A DNA stretch of 64,000 nt from contig PBLF01000004.1 in the NCBI GenBank assembly GCA_002722295.1, positions 84,965 through 148,964 on the forward strand, in the 5' to 3' direction. The position numbers and the translations under genes are program-made. This DNA comes from Stappia sp. (lineage in GTDB: Bacteria > Pseudomonadota > Alphaproteobacteria > Rhizobiales > Stappiaceae). Below are positions 46,736 to 55,263 of the stretch, one piece after another. The number at the start of each line of letters is the position of its first letter. Positions within the stretch are counted from its first letter, which is position 1. The notes beneath the pieces are model-generated. The model was not told the origin of the DNA. It searched no databases and worked only from the letters and a program-made list of their open reading frames with translations.

Positions 46736-47437
46736 TCACTGGTTATCGGGCGCGGCGCCGGTCAGCCGCTCCAGGCGTATGCAGGTAAAGGGCCGTCCAC
46801 GCTCCGGCTCCTCGAAGAGAGCGACACGGTCCAGCTCGACGGGTTCCGCGAGCGCTTCGGCAAAATGCGCCTCGAGTATCGGAAGAAGGCGCGCGGCCTC
46901 GGCATCATCGAGCCGGCCCGTGAGCGTCATGTGGAAGCGGAACGCGGCAAAGACGTATGGATAGCCCCATTTCTCAAGGTTCTCGCGCTGCGCGTCCGTG
47001 AGGCTTTCCGGATTGCGCCGGGCAATCTCCTCATCGCTCAGAGCGGCGCGAAAGGGTTCGAAGCGGCGCACCACATCGCCTGCCAGCGCATCAAGGCCGG
47101 GTGCGGGCGCGGCCGGTGTCAGCGCCAGAAAGCCTCCAAGGCTCGAGACCCTCAGCCGCACGGCGGGAGCCGCCGCCCGCTCGGCACCAAAAGCCTCGAG
47201 CGCCGCATGCAGGTCCGCGGGCATCGCCTGCGGAACGAGCCTGAACGGGGCCTTGAGCGTGCCGTGGAAACCGTATCGGCGCGGATCGGCAGTCAGCGTT
47301 TCGCGCTCGTCCGGCGTCCCCCCGCCAATCGTCTCCGCCGGAACATCCCGCGGAAAGACACTGCGGCCGAGCCAGCGCTCGGCGGCAAGGACAAGCGGAT
47401 GATCGGCTGGTGGCGTGAAATAGAGAGCGTGACGCAT
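46736..47437 (-). CDS. DUF1045 phosphonate-metabolism protein, 2H phosphoesterase-like
   Basis: A 233-residue protein of the DUF1045 / TIGR03223 phosphonate-operon family. Two HxT motifs, RYGFHGTLKAPF (58-60) and FRFHMTLTGRL (169-171), lie about 110 residues apart as in 2H phosphoesterases, which open 2',3'- or 1,2-cyclic phosphates. C-P lyase makes a ribose 1,2-cyclic phosphate normally opened by PhnP, which I do not find here, so this protein may replace it. That is inference. It sits between phnE2 and phnM. Confidence 0.85.
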   Translation of the reverse strand: MRHALYFTPPADHPLVLAAERWLGRSVFPRDVPAETIGGGTPDERETLTADPRRYGFHGTLKAPFRLVPQAMPADLHAALEAFGAERAAAPAVRLRVSSLGGFLALTPAAPAPGLDALAGDVVRRFEPFRAALSDEEIARRNPESLTDAQRENLEKWGYPYVFAAFRFHMTLTGRLDDAEAARLLPILEAHFAEALAEPVELDRVALFEEPERGRPFTCIRLERLTGAAPDNQ

Positions 47438-47507
47438 GGGTCTCCGAAATCCGGTCCGGGCGGGGGAACGCCCTTGTCGCATGTTTCGCGTGCGCGGTGA
47501 ATCCGCG

Positions 47508-49133
47508 TCACGCCCTGGTCTTGCCCATCAGACGCGAACGCAGGGCATTGGAGATATTGTCGAACACAAAGACGACAAGAAGGATCAGGAGCACCATGTA
47601 GGCCACGTTCTCCCAGTCCTGGTTGGTGCGCATCGCCTCCCAGAGCTTGAGGCCGATGCCGCCCGCCCCCACCGCGCCGATGATCGTCGCGGAGCGGGTG
47701 TTGGACTCCCAGAAGTAGAGCGCCTGGCTGGCAAACAGCGGCAGCACCTGCGGCAGCACGCCGTAACGCTGCACCGCCATGGGCGAGGCGCCGACCGACT
47801 TGACGCCCTCGCGCTGCTTGTCGTCGATGTTCTCCAGGGATTCCGAATAGAGCTTTCCGAGCGTGCCCGTATCGGTGAAGAAGATCGCGGAAATGCCCGC
47901 CAGTGGCCCCGGCCCGAAGGCACGGGTGAAGAACAGCGCCCAGATGAACATGTCCACCGACCGCTGGAAGTCGAAGAACCGCTTGATGATCTGGTTCATC
48001 ACCCGGGAGCGGGTGATGTTGCGCGCGGCGATGAAGGCCAGCGGAAAGGCGATGATCGCGGCGAAGAGCGTGCCAACGAAAGCCATGACGATGGTCTGCA
48101 GAAGCTTGGTCCACACATCAAGGTGCTGCCAGTCGGCATTGTAGAGGATATTGTTCCAGGCAAGCGACAGGTTGGAGCGATCGGGATCGATACGCTCGTC
48201 CGACATGATCATCGACGCGATCTCGCCGAAGCTCTTGCCCCAGAACGGCGAGTTGGCATCGAAGACGAAGTTTTCCCAGCCGAGGAAACGGTGGCGCACC
48301 TTCACGTCGTCATGACGAACCTCGACGCGCCCGGAGAACCCGAAGCGGGCGATGACCTTGCCGCCCTCGAGCTTTTGCGATGCCCACTCCGGAAGCGCAC
48401 CTTCGGCTTCCACCCGTTCGTTGGCATGGTCCAGCTTCAGAACCAGCGTTTCGTCGCCGCGCAGCACCCGCACCTCGCGCGGCGCGATCTCGATGCGCTC
48501 GCCCGACCCCATGGTCACGACGGCGGAAGCGATCACCTCTTCCTCCACCGCCTGCGGCGCGGCCGCGTCCGCCTCGCCGTTCCGGCCCTGCGGGCCACTT
48601 CCCGTCGAGGTTCCCTGCGCATCGGGGACCATGAACCCGAAGGATGAACCGCCCGAGGCTGGTCCCTCCCCGGTCGAGGTGCCCTTGGCGTCCGGCACCA
48701 TGAAACCGAACCCGGAGGAACCAGACGATGTGGAGGAGGATGCCTGGGCAGCGGCCGCCTTTTCGGGCTCACCACCACGCATCATCCGCGTCTTGGTCAC
48801 CGTGATCCAGTCGGGGTCCGGATTGGAGCCGAGCGGCGAGAACCGCGGGAAGGAGAGGATGATCGCACCATCGCCCGCGATTTCGAAGTCGGGCCGGACC
48901 TCGTAGGAAATCCAGTCGGCGAGATAGTTGCCGGCAATGTCCCAGTTGGCTTCGCCCAGCACCTTGCCGATGGCGAAGAACCACCAGCAGTACAGCGCAT
49001 AGAGGACAGCGGCCGAGACGATCAGGACCGGTCGCGCCCGCCTCCAGAACGACGGCGCGAAGACCTGGGGGTTGCGCCTTGCGATGTCGTCGATATCGGC
49101 GGCGGAGAGGGAGGAAACGGTGGTCGCGGACAT
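47508..49133 (-). CDS. phnE: Phosphonate ABC transporter permease PhnE2, with large periplasmic insert
   Basis: A 541-residue permease, about twice the size of a simple PhnE. The first membrane segment (about 36-56, VLIVSAAVLYALYCWWFFAIG) is followed by a long periplasmic region to about residue 310, then the usual permease core (LLQTIVMAFVGTLFAAIIAFPLAFIAA, and the EAA loop SVGASPMAVQRYGVLPQVLPLF). Within the insert, residues about 137-182 are two copies of a 23-residue repeat (FGFMVPDAxGTSTG), encoded by a 69-bp imperfect tandem repeat. The start at 49133 has AGGAAAG before it. The preceding gene is the partner permease. Confidence 0.9.
   Translation of the reverse strand: MSATTVSSLSAADIDDIARRNPQVFAPSFWRRARPVLIVSAAVLYALYCWWFFAIGKVLGEANWDIAGNYLADWISYEVRPDFEIAGDGAIILSFPRFSPLGSNPDPDWITVTKTRMMRGGEPEKAAAAQASSSTSSGSSGFGFMVPDAKGTSTGEGPASGGSSFGFMVPDAQGTSTGSGPQGRNGEADAAAPQAVEEEVIASAVVTMGSGERIEIAPREVRVLRGDETLVLKLDHANERVEAEGALPEWASQKLEGGKVIARFGFSGRVEVRHDDVKVRHRFLGWENFVFDANSPFWGKSFGEIASMIMSDERIDPDRSNLSLAWNNILYNADWQHLDVWTKLLQTIVMAFVGTLFAAIIAFPLAFIAARNITRSRVMNQIIKRFFDFQRSVDMFIWALFFTRAFGPGPLAGISAIFFTDTGTLGKLYSESLENIDDKQREGVKSVGASPMAVQRYGVLPQVLPLFASQALYFWESNTRSATIIGAVGAGGIGLKLWEAMRTNQDWENVAYMVLLILLVVFVFDNISNALRSRLMGKTRA
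48592..48716. repeat. 69-bp imperfect tandem repeat inside phnE2
   Basis: Two units with a 69-base period encode the FGFMVPDAKGTSTG... and FGFMVPDAQGTSTG... segments. The DNA copies differ mainly at third codon positions, so the duplication is kept at the protein level and is not very recent. Confidence 0.75.
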
Positions 49134-49143
49134 GGCTCTTTCC

Positions 49144-50133
49144 TCAGGCTCCGAACTCGAAGGCCTGATTGCCGACAAGGCGCTTGCGCAGGTAGGCGGA
49201 CAACTGGTCGACCGCCACGATGGTCAGGAACAGCAGGAGAACGATGGCCAGCGTCTTGGCTTCGTGACCACGGCTGATCGACAGGCGCAGCGCCTCGCCG
49301 ATGCCGCCGCCGCCCACCGCGCCGATGATGGTGGAGGCGCGCACGTTGATCTCAAGTCTGAGCAGCGCATAGCTGGTGAAGTTCGGCATGACCTGGGGAA
49401 CGATGCCGTACCAGACCCGCTCCACCCAGTTTCCGCCGGCCGCGCGCAGCCCCTCGTCCGGGCGCATGTCGGCGTTTTCGACCACTTCGAAGAACATCTT
49501 GCCGAGCGCGCCGATGGTGTGGATCGAGACGGCGAAGATCGCCGGGATCGGACCGATGGTCAGGATCGCGACCATGAAACCGGCGATCACGATCTCGGGA
49601 AAGGCGCGCAGGAACTCCATCAGGCGGCGCACCGAACCGCGCAGCCACGGATTGCGGACCATGTTCTTCGCGGCAATGAAGCAGAACAGGAAGCCGAACA
49701 CGAAACCGATCAACGTCGACAGGATCGCGATGTTGAGCGTCTCCAGCATCTTGTAGAAGTATTCCGGGATGTAGAAGCTCCCCCACAACGGGATGCTCCC
49801 TTCCGGGTAATTGTACTTGAGGCTGCCGTCGTAATAGGGCGAGGGAAGATCGAAGAGCGCGCGCCAGACCTCAAGCGGATCGCGCGGCGCCAGATCGATG
49901 AAGAAATCGAAAAAATAGGGCAGACGATCGAAGAACTTGCCCGCATTGGTCTCGTTCGCGAACCACAGCGAACCGCCGAGCGTGACGAGGAGCGCGACGA
50001 GGCCGGCCACCGTGTAGAGACGGCGGCGCATGGTCTGCTCGCGCCAGTGGCGCTCCACCATGGCTCCGGCGGCCGAAAGGCCGTTGTCCTGGGAAGGTCC
50101 GTCGGGACCGTTGGAAAGCGTGGCGAACGCCAT
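49144..50133 (-). CDS. phnE: Phosphonate ABC transporter permease PhnE1
   Basis: A 329-residue inner-membrane permease. After an N-terminal cytoplasmic tail, the first membrane segment is at about 38-58 (LYTVAGLVALLVTLGGSLWF), then a periplasmic part and the core with ILSTLIGFVFGFLFCFIAAKNM, VRRLMEFLRAFPEIVIAGFMVAI and the EAA loop LRAAGGNWVERVWYGIVPQVMPNF. It forms the channel with PhnE2, 10 bases downstream. A strong stem-loop separates it from phnD. Confidence 0.94.
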   Translation of the reverse strand: MAFATLSNGPDGPSQDNGLSAAGAMVERHWREQTMRRRLYTVAGLVALLVTLGGSLWFANETNAGKFFDRLPYFFDFFIDLAPRDPLEVWRALFDLPSPYYDGSLKYNYPEGSIPLWGSFYIPEYFYKMLETLNIAILSTLIGFVFGFLFCFIAAKNMVRNPWLRGSVRRLMEFLRAFPEIVIAGFMVAILTIGPIPAIFAVSIHTIGALGKMFFEVVENADMRPDEGLRAAGGNWVERVWYGIVPQVMPNFTSYALLRLEINVRASTIIGAVGGGGIGEALRLSISRGHEAKTLAIVLLLFLTIVAVDQLSAYLRKRLVGNQAFEFGA

Positions 50134-50167
50134 GGTCGGAAATCACCGGTCAGGAAGAAACGAGAAC

Positions 50168-50198
50168 GGGCGCCGGCCGGACACTCCGGCCGGCGCCC
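50168..50198 (-). other. Strong intercistronic stem-loop after phnD
   Basis: A perfect 13-bp stem (GGGCGCCGGCCGG / CCGGCCGGCGCCC) with a 5-base loop sits 14 bases past the phnD stop with no T tract. It may raise the level of phnD mRNA over the permease genes. Confidence 0.65.
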
Positions 50199-50212
50199 GC
50201 GTGAGGAAGCCC

Positions 50213-51136
50213 TTACGAGCCGATCTTCGCCTTGCGGGCGGCGACGATCGCCTTGTAGAAGTCGGCGTTCACTTCGGTGTAGCCCTTGAAGTCACCGCCC
50301 TGGATGGCGGAGAAGCACTCCGGATCGCTCTCCGGCAGCGCCACCATGAACTCCTTGAACTTGGTCTTGGTGTCGGCATCGAGCGAGGTGCGGATGACGA
50401 TCGGACCGTTCGGGATGAGCGGCGACTTCCACAGCTCGACCAGGTCGTCCATGTCCAGGATGCCCTTGTCGACCATCTTGCGCAGGTTGCCGGAGGTGTA
50501 GCCGTCCTTGAAGTCACCCACGCCGGAGGCCCAGGTGGTGCCGGCGTCGAAGGTGCCCTTCACGACTTCGAGAACCAGGTTCTCGTGGCCGCCACCGAAA
50601 CCGGTGGACGCGAAGTACTCGTCGATCGGCGCACCGGTCGCGTCCGGCAGCGTCACGGACGGAACGAGGAAGCCGGAGGTGCTGTCGGGATCGGCGAAGC
50701 CGAGCTTCTTGCCCTTCATGTCCTCAAGCGACTTGATGCCGCTGTCGGCACGCGCGACCATCACCGAATGATAGCCGGTGGAACCGTCGGTCTGGACGGT
50801 GGTCAGGATCGGCTCGACCGCGTCCTTGTTCTCCAGATAGATCTTGGCATAACCGGACGCGCCGAGCTCGGCGTAGTCCAGCGTGCCGCCCAGAAGGCCC
50901 TGGATCACGCCGTCGTAGTCGGCGGCCGGGAACAGGGAAACCTTTTCCACGCCCAGCACGGCCGGGAGCTTCTCGGTCATGCACTGGAAGTTGCGCAGGC
51001 GGTCGGCCTCGTTCTCGCCGCCGAGGATACCGATACGGAATTCCTTTGCGCCCTGGGCCTGGGCCGGGGCGAGTCCAGCCGCAGCCGTCAGCATCGTGGC
51101 AGCAGCAACGGCGCCAAGAAGGATGTTCTTGAGCAT
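50213..51136 (-). CDS. phnD: Phosphonate-binding periplasmic protein PhnD
   Basis: A 307-residue binding protein. The signal peptide MLKNILLGAVAAATMLTAAAGLAPAQAQ is followed by FRIGILGGENEADRLRNFQCM. Ligand-pocket features of PhnD are present: LFPAADYDGVIQGLLGGTLDYAELGASGYAK, GKKLGFADPDSTSGFLVPSV and GHENLVLEVVKGTFDAGTTWASGV. It captures phosphonates in the periplasm for PhnC-PhnE. ATG 51136 is preferred over 51148 because GGAG lies six bases upstream. Confidence 0.95.
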   Translation of the reverse strand: MLKNILLGAVAAATMLTAAAGLAPAQAQGAKEFRIGILGGENEADRLRNFQCMTEKLPAVLGVEKVSLFPAADYDGVIQGLLGGTLDYAELGASGYAKIYLENKDAVEPILTTVQTDGSTGYHSVMVARADSGIKSLEDMKGKKLGFADPDSTSGFLVPSVTLPDATGAPIDEYFASTGFGGGHENLVLEVVKGTFDAGTTWASGVGDFKDGYTSGNLRKMVDKGILDMDDLVELWKSPLIPNGPIVIRTSLDADTKTKFKEFMVALPESDPECFSAIQGGDFKGYTEVNADFYKAIVAARKAKIGS

Positions 51137-51234
51137 TGACGTCTCCATGGGTGATCCGGATTGCCCGGTCTCTTCGTGTCTCACGCTTTGATGCGCTGGC
51201 CGCGACGCGAAGGGCGGGCGGCCGATCCGCGTCC

Positions 51235-52068
51235 CTAGCCGGCGATGGCCGACTGCAGGACGGTTGCGGATTTCGGCGTCGCCGCCCGGGCGACGGAAAG
51301 GGATGTGGACGTGATGGCCTCGGAAAGTTCCTCCGATTCCGCGCCATAGATGCGCCGGGCCATTTCCGTTGTCAGTTCCTCCGGCGGACCGTCGAACACG
51401 ACGGCCCCCTCCGACATGCCGATCACACGCTCGCAATAGGTGCGCGCGGTATCCAGCGTGTGCAGATTGGTGATGACGGTGATGCCCTCGCGCCGATTGA
51501 TGTCGCGCAGCGCGTCCATCACCTTCTGGGCATTGAGGGGGTCGAGCGAGGCGATAGGCTCGTCGGCGAGCACCATGCGCGGCTCCTGCATCAGGGCACG
51601 TGCAATCGCCACGCGCTGCTGCTGGCCACCCGAGAGGGTTCCGGCGGGCTGCAGCGCCGTCTGCGCGATGCCAAGACGCTCCAGCGCGGAGATCGCCGCG
51701 GCGCGCTCGGCGCGCGTGAACAGGCCGAGAAGATTGCGCGAGGTCGAGCGGTGATTGAGGCGCCCGAGCAGCACGTTGGTCAGGACGTCGAGGCGCGGAA
51801 CCAGGTTGAACTGCTGGAATATCATGGCGCAGTCGCGCTGCCAGTTGCGCAACTCGCGCCCCCTGAGCGACGATACCTCGCGACCGTCGAACACGAGCCG
51901 GCCGCCGCTGGGATCGATCAGCCGGTTGATCATGCGCAAGAGCGTCGACTTGCCCGCGCCCGACCGTCCGATGACACCGACCATCTGGCCGTTGGGAATA
52001 TCCAGCGTCACGGACTTCACCGCCGTGAAGGTCCCGAATGTGCGGGTGACGCCCTCGAGTTTGAACAT
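51235..52068 (-). CDS. phnC: Phosphonate ABC transporter ATP-binding protein PhnC
   Basis: A 277-residue ATPase. Walker [11 protein letters not shown]-loop [14 protein letters not shown], signature [16 protein letters not shown] and Walker [13 protein letters not shown] are all intact. The first 240 residues are the usual domain; the serine/alanine-rich tail is longer than normal. ATG 52068 has AGGGG at a good distance. It opens the second phn transcription unit, phnC-D-E1-E2-DUF1045-M-N, after a 110-base gap that can hold a promoter. Confidence 0.95.
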   Translation of the reverse strand: MFKLEGVTRTFGTFTAVKSVTLDIPNGQMVGVIGRSGAGKSTLLRMINRLIDPSGGRLVFDGREVSSLRGRELRNWQRDCAMIFQQFNLVPRLDVLTNVLLGRLNHRSTSRNLLGLFTRAERAAAISALERLGIAQTALQPAGTLSGGQQQRVAIARALMQEPRMVLADEPIASLDPLNAQKVMDALRDINRREGITVITNLHTLDTARTYCERVIGMSEGAVVFDGPPEELTTEMARRIYGAESEELSEAITSTSLSVARAATPKSATVLQSAIAG

Positions 52069-52134
52069 GATCGCCCCTATCGTTCGAATAGGAGCCTGCG
52101 TAGCGTGCGAACATGACACTCAGTCTGCGGTTTG

Positions 52135-52152
52135 TTGAAGCTTGAATGACAA
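52135..52152 (-). promoter_or_regulatory. Weak PHO-box-like sequence upstream of phnC
   Basis: On the minus strand TTGTCAT-TCAA-GCTTCAA has one good half (6/7 to CTGTCAT) and one poor half (3/7) with the correct 4-base spacer. A second TGTCAT lies 30 bases nearer phnC. PhoB control is expected for phn genes, but the match alone is weak. Confidence 0.25.
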
Positions 52153-52178
52153 TCCAAGCCTCTGAGAAATATTATAAA

Positions 52179-52799
52179 TCACTCCGCATCAGCGTATTTC
52201 TCGAGGAATGCGGGCGCATCCAGCGCTCGAAAATCCTCCAGCGTGTCCCGAAGGCGGGCATGATCCCAGTCCCACCACGCCAGCCGCTGCATCCTGGCCG
52301 CGAGTTCCGGTGAAAGACGCTCGCGGATGAGCTTTGCCGGCACACCGCCGACAATCGTGAAGGGCGCGACATCGCGGGAGACCACGGCCCCCGCGCCGAT
52401 CACCGCTCCGTCGCCGATGGTCACGCCGGGAAGCACGGTCGCGCCGTGGCCGATCCACACGTCGTGACCGATCCGCACGCGCCCCTCCCGCCGCCAGTCG
52501 AAGAAGGCGGCTTCTGGTTCCGCATCGTCCCAGTAGTCGTTGGCGCGATAGGTGAAGTGATGCAGAGTCGCCCGCCATGTCGGGTGGTTCGTGGCATTGA
52601 TGCGCACGGCCGCCGCAATGTTCGCGAACTTGCCGATCTCCGCGCACCACACGATGCCGTCCTGCATGATGTAGGAGTAGTCGCCGAGGTCCGTCTCGCT
52701 GACGCGGCAGCGCTCGGTCACTTCCGTGTACCGGCCGAGGCGGCTCGCCTCGACGATGGCCGTCTCATGCACGAGTGGCGTTTCGGAGAGTTTCGTCAT
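52179..52799 (-). CDS. Phosphonate-operon hexapeptide acetyltransferase (TIGR03308 type)
   Basis: A 206-residue left-handed beta-helix transferase, the type found in C-P lyase operons lacking classical phnO. Hexapeptide turns are visible: [21 protein letters not shown], then [53 protein letters not shown], with the catalytic histidine likely in [14 protein letters not shown]. It may acetylate aminoalkylphosphonates before cleavage, which is inferred from operon context. It follows phnL by 12 bases and ends the first phn unit. Confidence 0.9.
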   Translation of the reverse strand: MTKLSETPLVHETAIVEASRLGRYTEVTERCRVSETDLGDYSYIMQDGIVWCAEIGKFANIAAAVRINATNHPTWRATLHHFTYRANDYWDDAEPEAAFFDWRREGRVRIGHDVWIGHGATVLPGVTIGDGAVIGAGAVVSRDVAPFTIVGGVPAKLIRERLSPELAARMQRLAWWDWDHARLRDTLEDFRALDAPAFLEKYADAE

Positions 52800-52811
52800 G
52801 GCATTGCCCGC

Positions 52812-53543
52812 TCAGGCCGCGCGTGCCGGCGCGAAGGCCGTCACGTCGATGATGCGGTCGGCGACCGCCTCGCGCACTTCCTCATCATGGAAGATGCCGA
52901 CCTGGGCCACTCCGGCCGCCTTTTTCTCTCCGATCATCCCGATCACGATGCGCCGGTTGAGCGCATCAAGCGAGGCCGTCGGCTCGTCGAGAAGCAGCAC
53001 CGGATGGTCTGTGATGAAGCCTCGCGCGATGTTCACGCGCTGTTGTTCGCCACCGGAAAAGGTCGCGGGCGGGAGCTTCCACAGCCGCTCGGGCAGGTTC
53101 AGCCGGTCAAGCAGAGCAGCCGCCCGCTCGCGCGCAACGTCCGTGGCGACACCACGCGCCACGAGCGGCTCCGCCACGACATCGAGCGCCCCCACGCGCG
53201 GCACCGTACGCAGGAACTGGCTCACGTAGCCGATCGTGTCACGGCGCACCGCGATCACCTTGCGCGGGCTCGCCGTCACGAGGTCGACCGTTTCGCCACC
53301 ATGCGCGACGAGGATCTCGCCAGCGTTCGCGGCGTAGTTACCGTAAAGCATCTTGAGAATGGAGCTTTTGCCCGCTCCCGAAGGTCCGCCAAGGACGACG
53401 CATTCGCCGGCCGCGACATCAAATCCCGCACCGCGCACCACCGGCAGCACGATGCCGCCCTGCAGATGCATGGTGAAATCCTTCGAGAGCCCCTCGACAT
53501 GAAGGGCAAGATCGGGCGCCAGGCCCTTGCGGCTCGTGGTCAT
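52812..53543 (-). CDS. phnL: C-P lyase subunit PhnL (ABC-type)
   Basis: A 243-residue ABC-ATPase-like protein of the C-P lyase system. Walker A is GGPSGAGKSS, signature FSGGEQQRVNIARGF, Walker B PVLLLDEPTASLD. The opening LHVEGLSKDFTMHLQGGIVLPVVRG is typical of PhnL. PhnL together with PhnK binds the PhnGHIJ core and couples ATP use to its cycle. ATG 53543 is chosen; a GTG at 53549 overlaps the phnK stop as an alternative. Confidence 0.94.
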   Translation of the reverse strand: MTTSRKGLAPDLALHVEGLSKDFTMHLQGGIVLPVVRGAGFDVAAGECVVLGGPSGAGKSSILKMLYGNYAANAGEILVAHGGETVDLVTASPRKVIAVRRDTIGYVSQFLRTVPRVGALDVVAEPLVARGVATDVARERAAALLDRLNLPERLWKLPPATFSGGEQQRVNIARGFITDHPVLLLDEPTASLDALNRRIVIGMIGEKKAAGVAQVGIFHDEEVREAVADRIIDVTAFAPARAA

Positions 53544-53545
53544 GG

Positions 53546-54337
53546 TCACACCTGGAGGATCGAGGAAACGAGAAGCTGGCTGTAGGGCGCCTGCGGGTCG
53601 TCGAGAACGCGGTCCGTCAGGCCCGCCTCGACCACCTCGCCCCCCTTCATCACCATGATGCGGTGAGAGAGGAGCCGAGCGACCGCGAGGTCATGGGTCA
53701 CCACGATGGCGGCAAGCCCCAGGTCCGAGACCAGCCCGCGCAGCAGGTCGAGAAGCCGCGCCTGCACGGACACGTCGAGACCGCCGGTCGGCTCGTCCAT
53801 GAACACGAGACGCGGACCGGTGACCAGGTTGCGCGCGATCTGGAGACGCTGGCGCATGCCGCCGGAAAACGCGCGCGGCTGATCGTCGATGCGGTCTTCC
53901 TCGATCTCGACGCGCTCCAGCCAGTGCGTCGCGGTCTCGCGGATGCGTCCGTAGTGGCGTTGCCCCACCGCCATCAGCCGCTCTCCCACATTGGCGCCGG
54001 CAGACACCGTCATGCGCAGCCCGTCCGCCGGGTTCTGGTGCACGAAGCCCCAGTCCGTGCGCATCAGGAGCCGGCGTTCTGCCTCGGACAGCGCGTAGAG
54101 GTCACGGGTCTCGCCATCGCGCATCCGGTAGGAGACGCTGCCCCTGGTCGGCTCCAGCCGGGTCGATATGCAGTTGAGCAGCGTCGTCTTGCCCGATCCG
54201 CTCTCTCCAACGATGGCAAGCACTTCGCCGGGATAGACCTCGAAGGACACGTCCCGGCAGCCAATGCGGCCGCCATAGCTCTTGGTCAGCCCCTCGACAC
54301 TGAGGAGGGGAAGGTCGTCGTCACGATCAGGGGTCAT
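53546..54337 (-). CDS. phnK: C-P lyase subunit PhnK (ABC-type)
   Basis: A 263-residue ABC-ATPase-like subunit. Walker A is GESGSGKTT, the signature is FSGGMRQRLQIARNLV, and Walker B RLVFMDEPTGGLD. It contains the PhnK-type insert YRMRDGETRDLYALSEAERRLLMRTDWGFVHQNPADGLRM. PhnK binds the PhnJ side of the core complex. Its ATG overlaps the phnJ stop (ATGA). Confidence 0.95.
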   Translation of the reverse strand: MTPDRDDDLPLLSVEGLTKSYGGRIGCRDVSFEVYPGEVLAIVGESGSGKTTLLNCISTRLEPTRGSVSYRMRDGETRDLYALSEAERRLLMRTDWGFVHQNPADGLRMTVSAGANVGERLMAVGQRHYGRIRETATHWLERVEIEEDRIDDQPRAFSGGMRQRLQIARNLVTGPRLVFMDEPTGGLDVSVQARLLDLLRGLVSDLGLAAIVVTHDLAVARLLSHRIMVMKGGEVVEAGLTDRVLDDPQAPYSQLLVSSILQV

Positions 54338-55263
54338 GCCGTGGTCTCCCGGGCGCCATAGGCCTCATCGGGCGCCAGATGGCCGCGGTGCCCCGCGTCC
54401 CTGCGCTCCTCGCAATTGTCGGTGTCGGAGCAGACGAACATGCGCCCGCCCCGGTCATCGAGGATCACCTCGTCGAGATAGACGCCATGGGCGCCGCACA
54501 GTGCACAGGGCTCCTCGAAGGACTGGATCTCGAAGGGATGATCCTCGAAATCGAGGCTCACGACCTTCGTGTGGGGCGGGATCGCGTAGATGCGCTTTTC
54601 GCGACCCGCGCCGAAAAGCTGAAGCGCCGGCGAATTGTCCATCTTCGGATTGTCGAACTTGGGCGTCGGCGAGGGGTCCATCACGTACCGATCCGCAACC
54701 AGAACCGGATAGGCATAGGTGGTCGCGATGTGACCGTGACGGGCGATGTCCTCGTAGAGCTTGACGTGCATGAGCCCGTATTCCTCGAGCGCGTGCATCT
54801 TGCGCGTCTCCGTCTCGCGCGGCTCGAGAAACCGGAGCGGCTCCGGGATCGGCACCTGGTAGACAAGCACCTGCCCCTCCGCGAGCGGCGCCTCGGGAAT
54901 GCGGTGACGGGTCTGGATGATCGATGCCTCGCGCGTGCGGGTCGTTACCGCCACATTCGCCACCTTCTGGAAGAAGGCGCGGATCGAGACCGCGTTGGTG
55001 GTGTCGTCCGCGCCCTGGTCGATGACCTTCAACGTGTCGTCGGGCCCGATCACCGCCGCCGTCACCTGCACGCCCCCCGTTCCCCAGCCATAGGGCATGG
55101 GCATCTCGCGGCTAGCGAAGGGAACCTGGTACCCGGGGATGGCGATGGCCTTGAGGATCGCACGGCGGATCATCCGCTTCGTCTGCTCGTCGAGGTAGGC
55201 GAAGTTGTAGCTGGCGATCTCGCCGGCAAGACCACTGCCCTGCTGTGTCGCGTTCACGGTCAT
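54334..55263 (-). CDS. phnJ: C-P lyase radical SAM enzyme PhnJ
   Basis: A 309-residue enzyme that cleaves the carbon-phosphorus bond of ribose 1-phosphonate 5-phosphate. The four conserved cysteines are present at 253, 256, 278 and 284 in the spacing C-x2-C-x21-C-x5-C; by family the first three bind the iron-sulphur cluster and the fourth carries the thiyl radical. Also typical are ASYNFAYLDEQTKRMIRRAIL, PMPYGWGTGG and LPEYGL-like EEYGLMHVKLYEDI. ATG 55263 overlaps the phnI stop. Fully intact. Confidence 0.97.
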   Translation of the reverse strand: MTVNATQQGSGLAGEIASYNFAYLDEQTKRMIRRAILKAIAIPGYQVPFASREMPMPYGWGTGGVQVTAAVIGPDDTLKVIDQGADDTTNAVSIRAFFQKVANVAVTTRTREASIIQTRHRIPEAPLAEGQVLVYQVPIPEPLRFLEPRETETRKMHALEEYGLMHVKLYEDIARHGHIATTYAYPVLVADRYVMDPSPTPKFDNPKMDNSPALQLFGAGREKRIYAIPPHTKVVSLDFEDHPFEIQSFEEPCALCGAHGVYLDEVILDDRGGRMFVCSDTDNCEERRDAGHRGHLAPDEAYGARETTA

